Translations under genes and position numbers: made by a program
The notes under the pieces: model-generated
Seen by the model: the letters and a program-made list of their open reading frames with translations, nothing else
Databases searched by the model: none
What the model was told of the DNA's origin: nothing
Shown: positions 14,596 through 23,482 of the stretch, piece after piece
Numbering within the stretch: position 1 is the stretch's first letter
Layout: every line of letters begins with the position of its first letter
Origin: Akkermansiaceae bacterium UBA1315
GTDB lineage: Bacteria > Verrucomicrobiota > Verrucomicrobiia > Verrucomicrobiales > Akkermansiaceae
Direction of reading: 5' to 3'
Assembly (NCBI GenBank): GCA_002307065.1
Contig: DBTN01000006.1
Coordinates: forward strand, 13,231 to 77,230
Length of the DNA: 64,000 nucleotides

Positions 14596-17500
14596 TTATT
14601 TGAGCGGGTGCGCTTTCAGCAAATCCTCGACCATGTAGAAATTTTGCTGCGCTTCGGTCTCCTTGCGGACTTTCGCGACGGTTTCTGGTTTCACAAAAGG
14701 AGCTTCGTTTCCGAAGGAATTCCGCACGTAGCTGATCACGGCAGCGATCTCATCGTCTTTCAAAATTCCGCCGAAACCGGTCATGGGAGGAACGCCTTTC
14801 GCAGGGTCGAAATGGGCCCCGGCGACATCGATGGGGCCCCAAAGGCCTTTCAGCACGATTTTGATAAACCGTTCTTCGTCTCCATTGACCCACTCGCTGG
14901 AAATGAGCGGAGGGTAAATGTTTGGCAGGCCTTTTCCGTCGGCCTGGTGGCAGGTAATGCAGTGAGCGTCGCGGCTAAAGACCTCTTTGCCTTTGTTGTA
15001 AATGGCCTGCTCGTCCGGGCTCAGTTTCCGCTTGGGACCGGCTTCCTTCGGGGATTCAGCGAACGTTTCCTGAACCAGTTTCCCGGATTTTACAAACTCA
15101 GCAGCGGCCGGGTTGTTCTCCAGATGAAGTCTGTTGGCTTTTTTGAGGACCTCGATGTCATCGTTGAGCGTCCGATTTAAAATTTCTTCGGTGACTTTTC
15201 CCATCCATTTATCAACGGGTTTTTTCAGGGCCTCCAAGACGATGAGGGCACCGTTTTCGTTGTCCATCCACGAACCGGCGACAATCGCTTCGAGACGAAC
15301 TCTTCCGTGATCGTCGTTCGCCGCTTTCATCAATATTTCAGAGCTGTTCGGGATGTCGCGGAAAGCGAAACGAACCACACTCACCGCCGCCGCCCGAGCT
15401 TGGAAGGATTTTGCGTTCAGGCAAAGTTGGAGAATTTCCGGATCGACCTTCCGATGGGCCCAAGTCGCCCAAAGCGCTTCGCAAAGATGATGTTCGTAAC
15501 GCGGGTCGCTCTTGTCCAAGCCAGTCACCCAGGTTTTCACGGCAGCGACCACCTCATCCGCAGGACGGCCGCGAAGCTCACGCCGGGTGCGGTAACGTGT
15601 CCGATATTCCGGCAGTTTGAGATTTTCCAAAAGTTCGGAAATGCTGGCTCCTGCGACTTTCGCCGGTTTGACCAACGGACGCGCGGGATAGGTGACGCGG
15701 TAGATCCGTCCGTGAGTGGAGTCCCGGTTCGGGTCACGGGCATTGTGCTGCATGTGCCCGATCAGCGCGTTGTGCCAATCGACAAGAAACAACGAGCCGT
15801 CAGGTCCGAATTCCAAATCAACAAGGCGAACGTTCGCATCTGAGCTACTAATCAAATCTCCGACGTGTTTTCCCGAAAAACCCGATTCATCGTCCCAAAC
15901 TTCGTGCATGCTCGTGCCAAGAAAGCCGATCGAATTATTGAGCAAATAACGGCCCTGGTAGTCATCCGGGAAATGGCGGGAGGAAATGAATCCTGCGCCA
16001 GCAGTCGGCCGGGCGCGCTTGGGGGCGAATGGCGCAGTTTTCGAAATCTTCATCCCGTGGGGCATTTTTGCGGAAATCGGAAGAGCCCACCAGTTATTGC
16101 CATTTGACGCGTCTGAAATGAATGTCTGATCCCAGTCATCATGACTGATTCCCCACGGATTTTCGTATTCGGTCTGGCTGTAGCGCTCTAAACGGAACGA
16201 CTTTGGATCAAATCGCCAAATGCCTCCGTCGGAAACGCGTTGAGGACCATAAGGCGTCTCGACTTGAGAATGCAGGAAAATTCCTTCTCCCATATAAAAG
16301 GCTCCAGACGCATCCGAATCAAAAGCATGAATCGCGTGATGGCTATCGTGGGTGTCGAAACCATGGAGAATCAATTCTTTCCGGTCCGCCCGGTCGTCGC
16401 CATTATCATCGATAAGAATAGCGAGATTGGGCTCCTCAGAAACATAAACCCCCTCAGCCGTCAGTTCGAATCCGAGAGGTAGATAAAGCCCGTCAGCGAA
16501 AACCGTTTGTTTGTCGGCGCGACCGTCTCCGTCGGTGTCTTCGAAAATCAATAATTTGTCATTCGGCCGGTCCCCACCTGGACGGTAATGTGGGTAGCTC
16601 GGCGTCACCGCCACCCACAAACGGCCCTTGTTATCAAACGACATCTGAACCGGTTTTTTCAGGTCCGGAAATTCTTTTTCCGATGCGAAAACTTCGATTT
16701 TAAATCCTTCTGGCAATTTGAAGGTTTCCAACGATTCATCACCTGGGAGGTATTTGATCGGTTTGTTGAAATTCGTCACCACGGGCGGCAACGGATGAGT
16801 CTGAGAATCGTTAACCTCCAAGTTGGAGGTTTTTGCTTGGGCGATTTCGTGAATCCGCTGATCGCGCAGCTCGACCATTTCGCGGGTTTTTTTGATCTCA
16901 TCTGGATAGTTCGCCGGGCCATATGGCTCGTAGCGGCGGCCATAGGCATGGACGCTGTTGAGGATGTAATAATCGTTCGCCCACATCCAATCTTTCTCTA
17001 AAACCGCCTTGGTCAAAACCTCCGGATTCGCTTTCGAAACCACCGGAGATTTTCCGAAAACCCCGTCCGCCAGCAATTGGGCGAATTGACGATAGCCCCA
17101 ATCACTCAGCAAAAATCCGTTGATCGTGAAATCCTTGTTGCCGCCTTGGGCAAGCTTCAGCGTCGGAGTCAGCACATCGACAAATCCGACCTGATGTTTT
17201 TCCGCCACGCTTCGCATCGCCTCGGTATAAAGAGCCAGATTTTTGTTTTCTTTCACTCCATCGGGCGTCGCCAATTTGGATGAAAGATCTTCAAAAGCGG
17301 TCGGGGAAACCAGCACCAGCCGTGGTGCGGATTGTCCGTTGTATTTTTGCGCCAGCGTATAAACGACAAACGCGTCGATTTCATCCGTGAACAGCTTCAA
17401 CCCGTCCGGCCCGGCGAAGGATTCGTTGTATCCAAAAAAGGCGATGATCGTATCCGCTTTCGCGCTGGTCAGCCATTCGTCAGGAGTTGGAAAAAATCCC

Positions 17501-17808
17501 TGTCCCCGATGGATTTTCAAACCGGGATGAAACGCCTCCGCACCGGGAAACGCCCACTGGGATTTTCGCGCGGCATGCGGGCGAAATCCGGCAGTATCGC
17601 CCGGTTTGGACATATTCCGCACCACCAAATTTTTCGCCGGGTAACGCAAATGCAGAAGCGTTTCGAAATACGGATAATAATTCATCCGCTCACCTAATCC
17701 GTTTCCGATCATCACGACTCGTTCGCCGGATTCCGGTTCCGTCTGGGAAGACGCGGAGACCACCGCAGCGATCAGAGTGCATAAAATCAGGGAAAATCGG
17801 GCAATCAT
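14596..17808 (-). CDS. PVC-type fusion protein: SGNH-like domain, membrane-bound-dehydrogenase beta-propeller, HEAT repeats, cytochrome c
   Basis: A 1070-residue exported protein with a signal peptide (MIARFSLILCTLIAAVVSAS). Residues about 25-270 resemble an SGNH hydrolase, but the Ser block reads VMIGNGLGE and the C-terminal D-x-x-H reads SDWGYRQF. Residues about 340-720 form the PVC membrane-bound dehydrogenase-type propeller (FDNKGRLWVAVTPSYPHY, FEDTDGDGRADKQTVF, HDSHHAIHAFD). HEAT-like helices follow to about 930. A c-type haem site, CITCH near residue 983, lies in the last domain with a distal Met (PPMTGFGG). The family is expanded in Planctomycetes and Verrucomicrobia and is thought to oxidise sugars or polysaccharide-derived substrates; the substrate is unknown. 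It is monocistronic by spacing. Confidence 0.85.
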   Translation of the reverse strand: MIARFSLILCTLIAAVVSASSQTEPESGERVVMIGNGLGERMNYYPYFETLLHLRYPAKNLVVRNMSKPGDTAGFRPHAARKSQWAFPGAEAFHPGLKIHRGQGFFPTPDEWLTSAKADTIIAFFGYNESFAGPDGLKLFTDEIDAFVVYTLAQKYNGQSAPRLVLVSPTAFEDLSSKLATPDGVKENKNLALYTEAMRSVAEKHQVGFVDVLTPTLKLAQGGNKDFTINGFLLSDWGYRQFAQLLADGVFGKSPVVSKANPEVLTKAVLEKDWMWANDYYILNSVHAYGRRYEPYGPANYPDEIKKTREMVELRDQRIHEIAQAKTSNLEVNDSQTHPLPPVVTNFNKPIKYLPGDESLETFKLPEGFKIEVFASEKEFPDLKKPVQMSFDNKGRLWVAVTPSYPHYRPGGDRPNDKLLIFEDTDGDGRADKQTVFADGLYLPLGFELTAEGVYVSEEPNLAILIDDNGDDRADRKELILHGFDTHDSHHAIHAFDSDASGAFYMGEGIFLHSQVETPYGPQRVSDGGIWRFDPKSFRLERYSQTEYENPWGISHDDWDQTFISDASNGNNWWALPISAKMPHGMKISKTAPFAPKRARPTAGAGFISSRHFPDDYQGRYLLNNSIGFLGTSMHEVWDDESGFSGKHVGDLISSSDANVRLVDLEFGPDGSLFLVDWHNALIGHMQHNARDPNRDSTHGRIYRVTYPARPLVKPAKVAGASISELLENLKLPEYRTRYRTRRELRGRPADEVVAAVKTWVTGLDKSDPRYEHHLCEALWATWAHRKVDPEILQLCLNAKSFQARAAAVSVVRFAFRDIPNSSEILMKAANDDHGRVRLEAIVAGSWMDNENGALIVLEALKKPVDKWMGKVTEEILNRTLNDDIEVLKKANRLHLENNPAAAEFVKSGKLVQETFAESPKEAGPKRKLSPDEQAIYNKGKEVFSRDAHCITCHQADGKGLPNIYPPLISSEWVNGDEERFIKIVLKGLWGPIDVAGAHFDPAKGVPPMTGFGGILKDDEIAAVISYVRNSFGNEAPFVKPETVAKVRKETEAQQNFYMVEDLLKAHPLK

Positions 17809-17984
17809 AGTTGGGTTTAAATGGGAACGGAATGCGGAGGCCTTTAAAACGCCAAGCGGACCGACAAATTATCAGACAACTTCGAAGAAAAAACCTGAAA
17901 TGTAAAAACAATCCTTTCGTCGGACCCACAGGCCTTAACCGAAAAGAACACATGCGCCAAGGATTGGCTCAAGGAAGATGGAAA

Positions 17985-18470
17985 TCACGGACTGACCGCG
18001 AGCCGCTCCGTGGCAGCGTCACGCTCAAACAGGAATCCGTTTTCCTTGTAAGTCTTCAGGCGGAAATGAGTCGCCGTTGAAATCACGCCATCAAGGCTAC
18101 TGAGTTTTTCCGAGACAAACCGGGCGACTTCGCGCAAATCTCCACCTTCGACGACGACCATTAGATCGTAGCCACCACTCGCCAAATAACAGGAAACCAC
18201 CTGATCAAACCGGGCGATGCGCATCGCCAACCGGTCGAATCCACCGCCGCGCTCGGGCGTCACTTTCACTTCGATAAACGCAGAAACCGAGGTGTCGCCC
18301 GCATTTTCCGGATCCACGACGGCATGATAACCGAGGATGGTCCCCTGCTCCTCCCAGAGCGCGATACGTTCGGAAACCTGAGCGGCACTCAGTGAAAGCA
18401 ATTCACCCAACTCCTGATGAGTGAGACGGGCTTTACGACGAAGAAGCTGAAGAAGTGGATCGGAAGACAT
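17985..18470 (-). CDS. Lrp/AsnC family transcriptional regulator
   Basis: A 161-residue protein. The N-terminal HTH (LTHQELGELLSLSAAQVSER... LWEEQGTILGYHAVVDPE) leads into an RAM/AsnC ligand-binding domain (AFIEVKVTPERG... VVSCYLASGGYDLMVVVEG). That is the complete Lrp layout, slightly short. Family members bind amino acids or other small effectors and wrap DNA as octamers. It lies 103 bases downstream of the phosphofructokinase gene on the same strand, across a repeat-bearing gap; whether they are co-transcribed is open. Confidence 0.85.
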   Translation of the reverse strand: MSSDPLLQLLRRKARLTHQELGELLSLSAAQVSERIALWEEQGTILGYHAVVDPENAGDTSVSAFIEVKVTPERGGGFDRLAMRIARFDQVVSCYLASGGYDLMVVVEGGDLREVARFVSEKLSSLDGVISTATHFRLKTYKENGFLFERDAATERLAVSP

Positions 18471-18484
18471 GGTGAAAGTTTGTT

Positions 18485-18569
18485 GGTTTCAGTGTTCCGT
18501 TTTCTCGGAAGACCGGAACACGACTTGGGCTGAATATTTCCTGAAAACGGGAGACTGGACACTGAAAAC
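18485..18569. repeat. imperfect inverted and direct repeats in the pfkA-lrp gap
   Basis: GTGTTCCG (18492-18499) pairs with CGGAACAC (18514-18521). The outer GTTTCAGTGT can pair imperfectly with ACACTGAAAAC near 18559-18569. CTGAAAAC occurs twice (18541-18548 and 18562-18569). The gap can therefore form a large stem-loop. It may be an interspersed repeat or a terminator for pfkA. Confidence 0.45.
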
Positions 18570-18573
18570 TTTT

Positions 18574-19647
18574 CTAATCGCCCAGGCAGATGCCGACCGC
18601 TTTGGCAGCGAGGACAACCTCACCATCCGGTTCCACCAAGCGCAATTTGTTCACCGCTTCTTCGATCGGCACCGAGTCCACGTGATACGCCTGATAACTC
18701 ACCATCCGTCCAAAAGCGCCTTCTTCTGCGAGTTTCACCGCCATCACTCCGAAGCGCATGCCGAGAATCCGATCGAGCGAAGTCGGAGCTCCGCCGCGCT
18801 GAAGGTGGTCGAGCGTACAGGCCCGAGTGTCTTTCCCGGTCAACTTTTCCAACCGCTCCGCAATCCAGTCGCCAATACCGCCGAGCCGGACTTCTCCGCC
18901 GCAATTGTCATGAGTGGTTACTAGATCACCTTCTGGAATACTCGCTCCTTCGGCGACAACGACCAATGTGCTGTGATGGCCTTGGGCGTCGCGCTGTTTG
19001 ATGAAGTCGGCGACCTTTTCGAGACTAAAGGGAATTTCCGGAAGGAGAACCACATTCGCTCCACCGGCGATGCCGCCCCAGAGCGCGATCCAACCGGCAT
19101 GACGTCCCATGACTTCGAGAACCATCACCCGTTTGTGACTTTCCGCAGTGGTATGCAACCGGTCCAATCCGTCCACGACGGTGGAAACCGCGCTGTCGAA
19201 ACCAAAGGTCATCGCCGTCGCACTGAGATCGTTGTCGATCGTTTTCGGAACACCGACGATCGGCCATCCCAAACGATAAAGTTGCAGACCCGTCGTCAAC
19301 GAACCATCGCCGCCAACGATGATCAGCGCCTGGATGTCGAGCTGATCCATGGTTCTTTTCGCTTTTGCGATGATTTCCAAAGGCACCTCGGCGACGTCGC
19401 CTTTGCCAATCTTCGCCGCGAAATGGCCTTTGTTCGTCGTGCCTAAAATCGTGCCGCCGAGTTTCAAAATTCCGACGGTGTCTTTTGGCTTGAGCACCTT
19501 GTAATCCCCTGGCGGAAGCAAGCCTTCGAAACCATCGCGGAAGCCGATGACTTCCCATCCCAGTTGGTCCGCGGCCCCCACGACACCGTGGATGACTGCG
19601 TTCAGTCCGGGGCAATCGCCGCCGCTATTGAGGATTCCGATTCTCAT
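18574..19647 (-). CDS. pfkA: 6-phosphofructokinase
   Basis: A 357-residue enzyme that phosphorylates fructose 6-phosphate to fructose 1,6-bisphosphate in glycolysis. The phosphoryl-donor loop is GILNSGGDCPG (4-14). GGDGS (112-116) gives Gly115, the residue typical of ATP users, while PKTIDND (134-140) gives Lys135, which in the family is shared with PPi users and with the ATP-dependent group that includes actinobacterial enzymes. The product is therefore probably ATP-dependent but of the mixed Gly/Lys type. MGRHAGWIAL and GGAPTSLDR are the conserved substrate loops. It is near the usual length. Confidence 0.9.
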   Translation of the reverse strand: MRIGILNSGGDCPGLNAVIHGVVGAADQLGWEVIGFRDGFEGLLPPGDYKVLKPKDTVGILKLGGTILGTTNKGHFAAKIGKGDVAEVPLEIIAKAKRTMDQLDIQALIIVGGDGSLTTGLQLYRLGWPIVGVPKTIDNDLSATAMTFGFDSAVSTVVDGLDRLHTTAESHKRVMVLEVMGRHAGWIALWGGIAGGANVVLLPEIPFSLEKVADFIKQRDAQGHHSTLVVVAEGASIPEGDLVTTHDNCGGEVRLGGIGDWIAERLEKLTGKDTRACTLDHLQRGGAPTSLDRILGMRFGVMAVKLAEEGAFGRMVSYQAYHVDSVPIEEAVNKLRLVEPDGEVVLAAKAVGICLGD

Positions 19648-19718
19648 GTTTTGAGTGGGTTGGTGAAAAGTTAAAGAAGGTGAAGCATGCTACCGGCCAC
19701 AGCGCTAAAGATTTTTGA

Positions 19719-20672
19719 TCATCGGACGCCGGGAACATTCAGAATTTCGCGGCGCGGATCTTTGACCGGCGCACCGGAGGCGAGCCAGGCATCGTAAATC
19801 GGCCAGCCTTGCCGAATCAAACCGCGCGCTCGATCAAACCGGTTGGGATGGTTCAACACCACCACGATCAGTCTTCGAGGAGTGGCGCCTTTGCTTCCAT
19901 CCGGTTTGGTCCGGACGAGGGGGTCACGATCCATGCAAATCGAAACACAAGGCCCGGCGTCATTGGTCGTTCCGGTTTTGAGCCCGAGCACACCGTTTTC
20001 GCCAATCATTTCATTCGTGTTTTTGACTTGGAAGGTCCGTGTGCCATTGACGCCAGTCACGGTCACATTGCGGCTTTCTTGGCGGACGATGAAGGTAAAG
20101 GCCGCCCGACGCATGGCGGTGATAGAAATGCGGGCCATATCGGCAGCAGTGGAAAGGCCAGGAGGTTTTCGGTTATCCAAGCCGTGCGGATTGACAAACT
20201 TGGTCTGGCTGGCACCGGAGAAAGCGGCCAATTTATTCATTTCGCTGACGAAGGTGGCCACAGGATCTCCTTGCTTCCCTCGGCGCGATAAAATTTCCCG
20301 GCCGACATGATCCGCCACCGTCAGTGCCGCGAGATTGTCGGAACCCAATAACGCCGAATAAAGGGCGTCGCGCATGCTCAACCGGTCACCGGGCTGAAGA
20401 TTCATGGGATTCGGCCCGCCAACCAGCGCCGCAGTTTGCGGCACGGTGATCAACAAGGTCCCGAGATCCGAACCGGTCGCCGTCGCCCAATCGATCGCTA
20501 CGGTGGCCGTCGCGATCTTTGTCAAACTGGCGACAGGTCGTTTCACCGAGGCATTGGAAGCGATGAGAATTTTCCCGGAATGCGCCTCGACGACCATGAT
20601 GCTTTCCGGCGACTGCGCGGAGAGCAAAGCCGGTAATAGGAACGTTAAAAAGCTGAGGATACGGAGAATCAT
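19719..20672 (-). CDS. D-alanyl-D-alanine carboxypeptidase (peptidase S11)
   Basis: A penicillin-binding carboxypeptidase that trims peptidoglycan stem peptides in the periplasm. The three signature motifs are present: SLTK in VASLTKIATA, SDN in LLGSDNLAAL and KTG in LGLKTGTTNDAG. A signal peptide begins at the ATG at 20672 (MILRILSFLTFLLPALLSAQ). The frame is open further upstream to 20732, but that would bury the signal peptide behind 20 residues. It is about 317 residues long and has no obvious PBP5-type C-terminal amphipathic anchor, so it may be soluble or loosely attached. Confidence 0.88.
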   Translation of the reverse strand: MILRILSFLTFLLPALLSAQSPESIMVVEAHSGKILIASNASVKRPVASLTKIATATVAIDWATATGSDLGTLLITVPQTAALVGGPNPMNLQPGDRLSMRDALYSALLGSDNLAALTVADHVGREILSRRGKQGDPVATFVSEMNKLAAFSGASQTKFVNPHGLDNRKPPGLSTAADMARISITAMRRAAFTFIVRQESRNVTVTGVNGTRTFQVKNTNEMIGENGVLGLKTGTTNDAGPCVSICMDRDPLVRTKPDGSKGATPRRLIVVVLNHPNRFDRARGLIRQGWPIYDAWLASGAPVKDPRREILNVPGVR

Positions 20673-20786
20673 GCGGTGAGTCTTAGGGGGACGGGCCGAC
20701 TTTATCCGCGAGAGATTCCAACTCAATAGCAAAGGCGGAGAATGTCACCGGTTGCCGGATGATCGGGAATCGCTTAAAAGGAAAGG

Positions 20787-21323
20787 GTGTGGGAAACATT
20801 ACAAGGTGAGGGAGTTTTACAGGGCATCGGAACCGGTGCGGCGTGGTTTGTGACGATCTGCCTGTTGATCGCGGGCCTGGTCGGGTGCGTTCTGCCAATT
20901 TTACCGGGACATTTGATCATCCTCATCGGCGCGATCGCGTACCGATTGATGCTGGGCCCTGCGAATTCGGGGATGGCGTGGTGGTCGTTCGCAGTCCTGA
21001 TTTTCCTGATGGCCGCCTCGCAAGCGTTCGAATTTTTCAGTGGAGCGGCGGGTTCCAAATGGTTTGGCGGCACGCGTTGGGGCGCGATCGGTGCGTTTGT
21101 TGGGAGCATCCTCGGTTTATTTTTCCTCCCGTTCGGACTGCTACTCGGCCCCTTGATCGGAGCGATCGCCGGGGAACTGATGTTCGCGAAAGGGAAAACC
21201 AAGACCGCAGTCACCTCCGGCGTCGGATCGGTCGTCGGCACCCTCGCCGGGATGGGCGTGAAGATCGTGGTGGGCGTAATCATGATCGGCTGGATGATGG
21301 TCGATATTTTCCTGATTCACTGA
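20787..21323 (+). CDS. DUF456 family membrane protein
   Basis: A 178-residue integral membrane protein with about four to five helices and many Gly residues (CLLIAGLVGCVLPILPGHLI, GAIGAFVGSILGLFFLPFGL, GVGSVVGTLAGMGVKIVVGV). The L-P-I-L-P-G motif in the first helix pair and the glycine-zipper repeats are typical of DUF456. Function unknown. It lies just upstream of rnpB on the same strand, separated by about 50 bases. Confidence 0.8.
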   Translation: MWETLQGEGVLQGIGTGAAWFVTICLLIAGLVGCVLPILPGHLIILIGAIAYRLMLGPANSGMAWWSFAVLIFLMAASQAFEFFSGAAGSKWFGGTRWGAIGAFVGSILGLFFLPFGLLLGPLIGAIAGELMFAKGKTKTAVTSGVGSVVGTLAGMGVKIVVGVIMIGWMMVDIFLIH

Positions 21324-21371
21324 GATTCACGCTTTTGCTTGGAATCGGATGAAAACCGGTTCAGTTTCTCC

Positions 21372-21766
21372 CCGCCGCTCCCCGGACGGTCGCAGTCGCA
21401 TGCAAATGCGGGTGAGGAAAGTCCGGACACCTCAGGGCAACGCGCCTTGTGAAAGCAAGGGACGGTCTTCGCAAGAAGGCCGGACGGAAAGTGCAGCAGA
21501 AAACATACCGCCGATGGCCCGCAAGGGATCAGGTAAGGTTGAAATGGTGGGGTAAGAGCCCACCGCGCCAAGGGTAACCGCGGTGGCAATGAAAACCCCG
21601 CGTGGTGCAAGACAAAACAGGGGAAGGGCTGCCCGTCCGTTCATCTCCGGGTATTAGTCGCACTCTGCGAAAGCAGGGCGCTTCACTCCGGTGAAGTGAG
21701 AGAAATGGCCGTACAACTCCGCAGAGAAGCGGGGTGGACAAAATCCGGCTTACAGGGGAGCGGCAC
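21372..21766 (+). ncRNA. rnpB: RNase P RNA (bacterial type A)
   Basis: The catalytic RNA of ribonuclease P, which cuts 5' leaders off pre-tRNAs. Conserved regions occur in order: GAGGAAAGTCCGGAC (about 21413-21427), the ACAGAAA/GCCGATGGCC region (about 21496-21520), GGTAAGGTTGAAATGGTG (about 21532-21549), TAAGAGCCCACCG, GAGAAATGGCCGT and ACAAAATCCGGCTTAC (21739-21754). Outer helix P1 pairs GCCGCTCCCC (21374-21383) with GGGGAGCGGC (21755-21764). The length of about 395 nt is normal. The exact ends are estimated from P1. Confidence 0.93.
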
Positions 21767-21780
21767 TCCCCCTGCCTTTT
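21755..21780 (+). terminator. terminator overlapping the 3' strand of rnpB P1
   Basis: GGGGAG (21755-21760) can pair with CTCCCC (21766-21771) around a 5-base loop, followed by CTGCCTTTT. The left arm is also the 3' strand of P1, so termination and mature folding compete for the same bases. Confidence 0.55.
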
Positions 21781-21788
21781 CGCGGACG

Positions 21789-22736
21789 TCAGTGGGTCGG
21801 CAGCTCGACGAGCTTGGAATACTGATAGGAGTTCTTCGCCAAGAATTCCTGTTTGGCGTCCTCGGTCCCAAATGTCCGGTTCCGCATCTGGTCGATCCCG
21901 AAATCGGTGATCACCGAGAGGGAAATTTCCAAGGCGGTCAGGCGACCACTTTTAATCTGATCCACCGTTACCGCCGTACTCGGACTGCTCGGAACCACCA
22001 GACCACTGCCTGTGATGCTGAAATCATTCACCCCATTGCTGCTGGCGTCACCCAAGACAATGGGAACCAGAATCGATTGTGCAGCGGTGGACCCGCTCGC
22101 CGGGATCGTGACCATGACGTGAAAGGTGAGCGTATATTGATAAACGTTTTCGCAAAGGAAGTTCGCCACATCGGCCTGTTGGGCAGAAAACGTGTTAAAC
22201 GCGGATTCCAGATCGGTCTTCCCGAGCAAACTGGTGAAAGCGTCATCTGGATCCACCAACAGGCGATACATCACAAAGGTTCGCAGGAAATTCGCACTCG
22301 TTCCGGCTCCTTGAATGGGATCCTGATATTTCAATGCGTAGGAAACACAGGAGACATCACCCTTGGAAGTGTCCGCAGTCACATCTCCCTCATACCGATC
22401 CGTCGGCGCGCTGAAGAAGATCAGTTGGGAAGCGTTGGAACTCGTCATCGTATCGGTCCCCAAGGTGGCGAGATTCGGATCGTATTTCGCCATCAGCCAT
22501 TCGAACTGGTTGCCACGACGGGTGACGAGCGCCTCAAAATCGTGAGCCATGCTATCTACCATGGTTTTTGCCTGACGGGCGGCGCGGACTTCCGAGCGGC
22601 TGCGAGTCCAGGTGTCGAGGGCGATCGAGGTGATGGAAACCAGCACCGCGACAATGATGGTGGTCACGGCCATCGCGACCATGAGCTCAATCAGCGTAAA
22701 ACCACGCTTGAGGGGAGATTTGGTGAAATTTTTCAT
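21789..22736 (-). CDS. prepilin-like protein, Verru_Chthon cassette protein C type
   Basis: A 315-residue protein with a type IV prepilin/pseudopilin N-terminus: a basic leader then RG|FTLIELMVAMAVTTIIVA, with cleavage after Gly and Glu at +5. The rest is a large globular head. Size, position and the partner genes fit the C component of the Verru_Chthon cassette, a set of pseudopilin-like proteins of unknown purpose found in Verrucomicrobia. Prepilin peptidase is not in this window. It is last in a three-gene operon and ends just beyond rnpB, converging with it. Confidence 0.78.
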   Translation of the reverse strand: MKNFTKSPLKRGFTLIELMVAMAVTTIIVAVLVSITSIALDTWTRSRSEVRAARQAKTMVDSMAHDFEALVTRRGNQFEWLMAKYDPNLATLGTDTMTSSNASQLIFFSAPTDRYEGDVTADTSKGDVSCVSYALKYQDPIQGAGTSANFLRTFVMYRLLVDPDDAFTSLLGKTDLESAFNTFSAQQADVANFLCENVYQYTLTFHVMVTIPASGSTAAQSILVPIVLGDASSNGVNDFSITGSGLVVPSSPSTAVTVDQIKSGRLTALEISLSVITDFGIDQMRNRTFGTEDAKQEFLAKNSYQYSKLVELPTH

Positions 22737-22754
22737 GGGTTTTTCCAGGTGGAA

Positions 22755-23477
22755 TTAGCGGCGGACGGCCAAGTTGCGAGTGAAGACCGGGTTGGTGGAA
22801 TCAAAACGCTGTTGAAACCCGGAACCTTGAAGATAGGCGGCGGATTTCGCGGGAACGCTGTGAAATTCAGCGGTAAAGGCGATCACGGCTTCGTTGTAAG
22901 CATCCGCATCAGCGGCTGTGACCGTACCGGTCGCCGAGGCCGTTGCAGACGTCTTGATTTCTCCGGCATCTCCTAGGGTCATCTGATTTTTCACCATGAC
23001 GAGTTGCCTGCATTTCACGAAGAAAATCGCTCCCTCCACGGCTTTCAGATCCTCTAAGAACAGCGCATCGTCGATGCGGCGAACCATGGGCTGCACAACA
23101 TAATCTTTGCCCGGAATTCCTTCGAGATTTTCGAAAGGTGCGTAAGTTCCATCCGCGCGCAAATCACTGACGTCACCTCGGTATTGATAGACAAAGGTCG
23201 CATTCGAAAGAGTGTACGAGTCTTTGATCCACTCGAACGCCTTCTCGAAACCGGTATCCACATCAGGGAGCTGATCTGAACGCACGGTGACGAGTTCACG
23301 CTCAAAGGCCGAGGTCAGACGATCCGCCTCCTGAACATTGATCGAACGACGGATTCCAGCAGCAGCGGGCGCAAAAACCGCCATGAAACCGGTGAGTAGA
23401 ACGGCGAGAACGCCGATGGCTATCACGGTCTCAAGGAGCGTGAATCCAGATTTTCGGGGGAATGATTGGGTTTTCAT
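22755..23477 (-). CDS. prepilin-like protein, Verru_Chthon cassette protein B type
   Basis: A 240-residue protein with the prepilin motif SG|FTLLETVIAIGVLAVLLTG near the N-terminus (Glu at +5 retained). Its head domain contains KCRQLVMVKNQMTL and a C-terminal Ala/Thr-rich segment (SATASATGTVTAADADAYNE). It is co-directional with the C and D proteins, with gaps of 18 and 5 bases. Such proteins probably assemble with a type II secretion or type IV pilus-like machine; this is inferred from the N-terminus only. Confidence 0.78.
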   Translation of the reverse strand: MKTQSFPRKSGFTLLETVIAIGVLAVLLTGFMAVFAPAAAGIRRSINVQEADRLTSAFERELVTVRSDQLPDVDTGFEKAFEWIKDSYTLSNATFVYQYRGDVSDLRADGTYAPFENLEGIPGKDYVVQPMVRRIDDALFLEDLKAVEGAIFFVKCRQLVMVKNQMTLGDAGEIKTSATASATGTVTAADADAYNEAVIAFTAEFHSVPAKSAAYLQGSGFQQRFDSTNPVFTRNLAVRR

Positions 23478-23482
23478 AACAA

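Noticed and set aside
21696..22976. 426-residue plus-strand open frame running out of rnpB
   Set aside because: It begins inside the RNase P RNA and continues antisense to two prepilin genes; the product has no recognisable domain.
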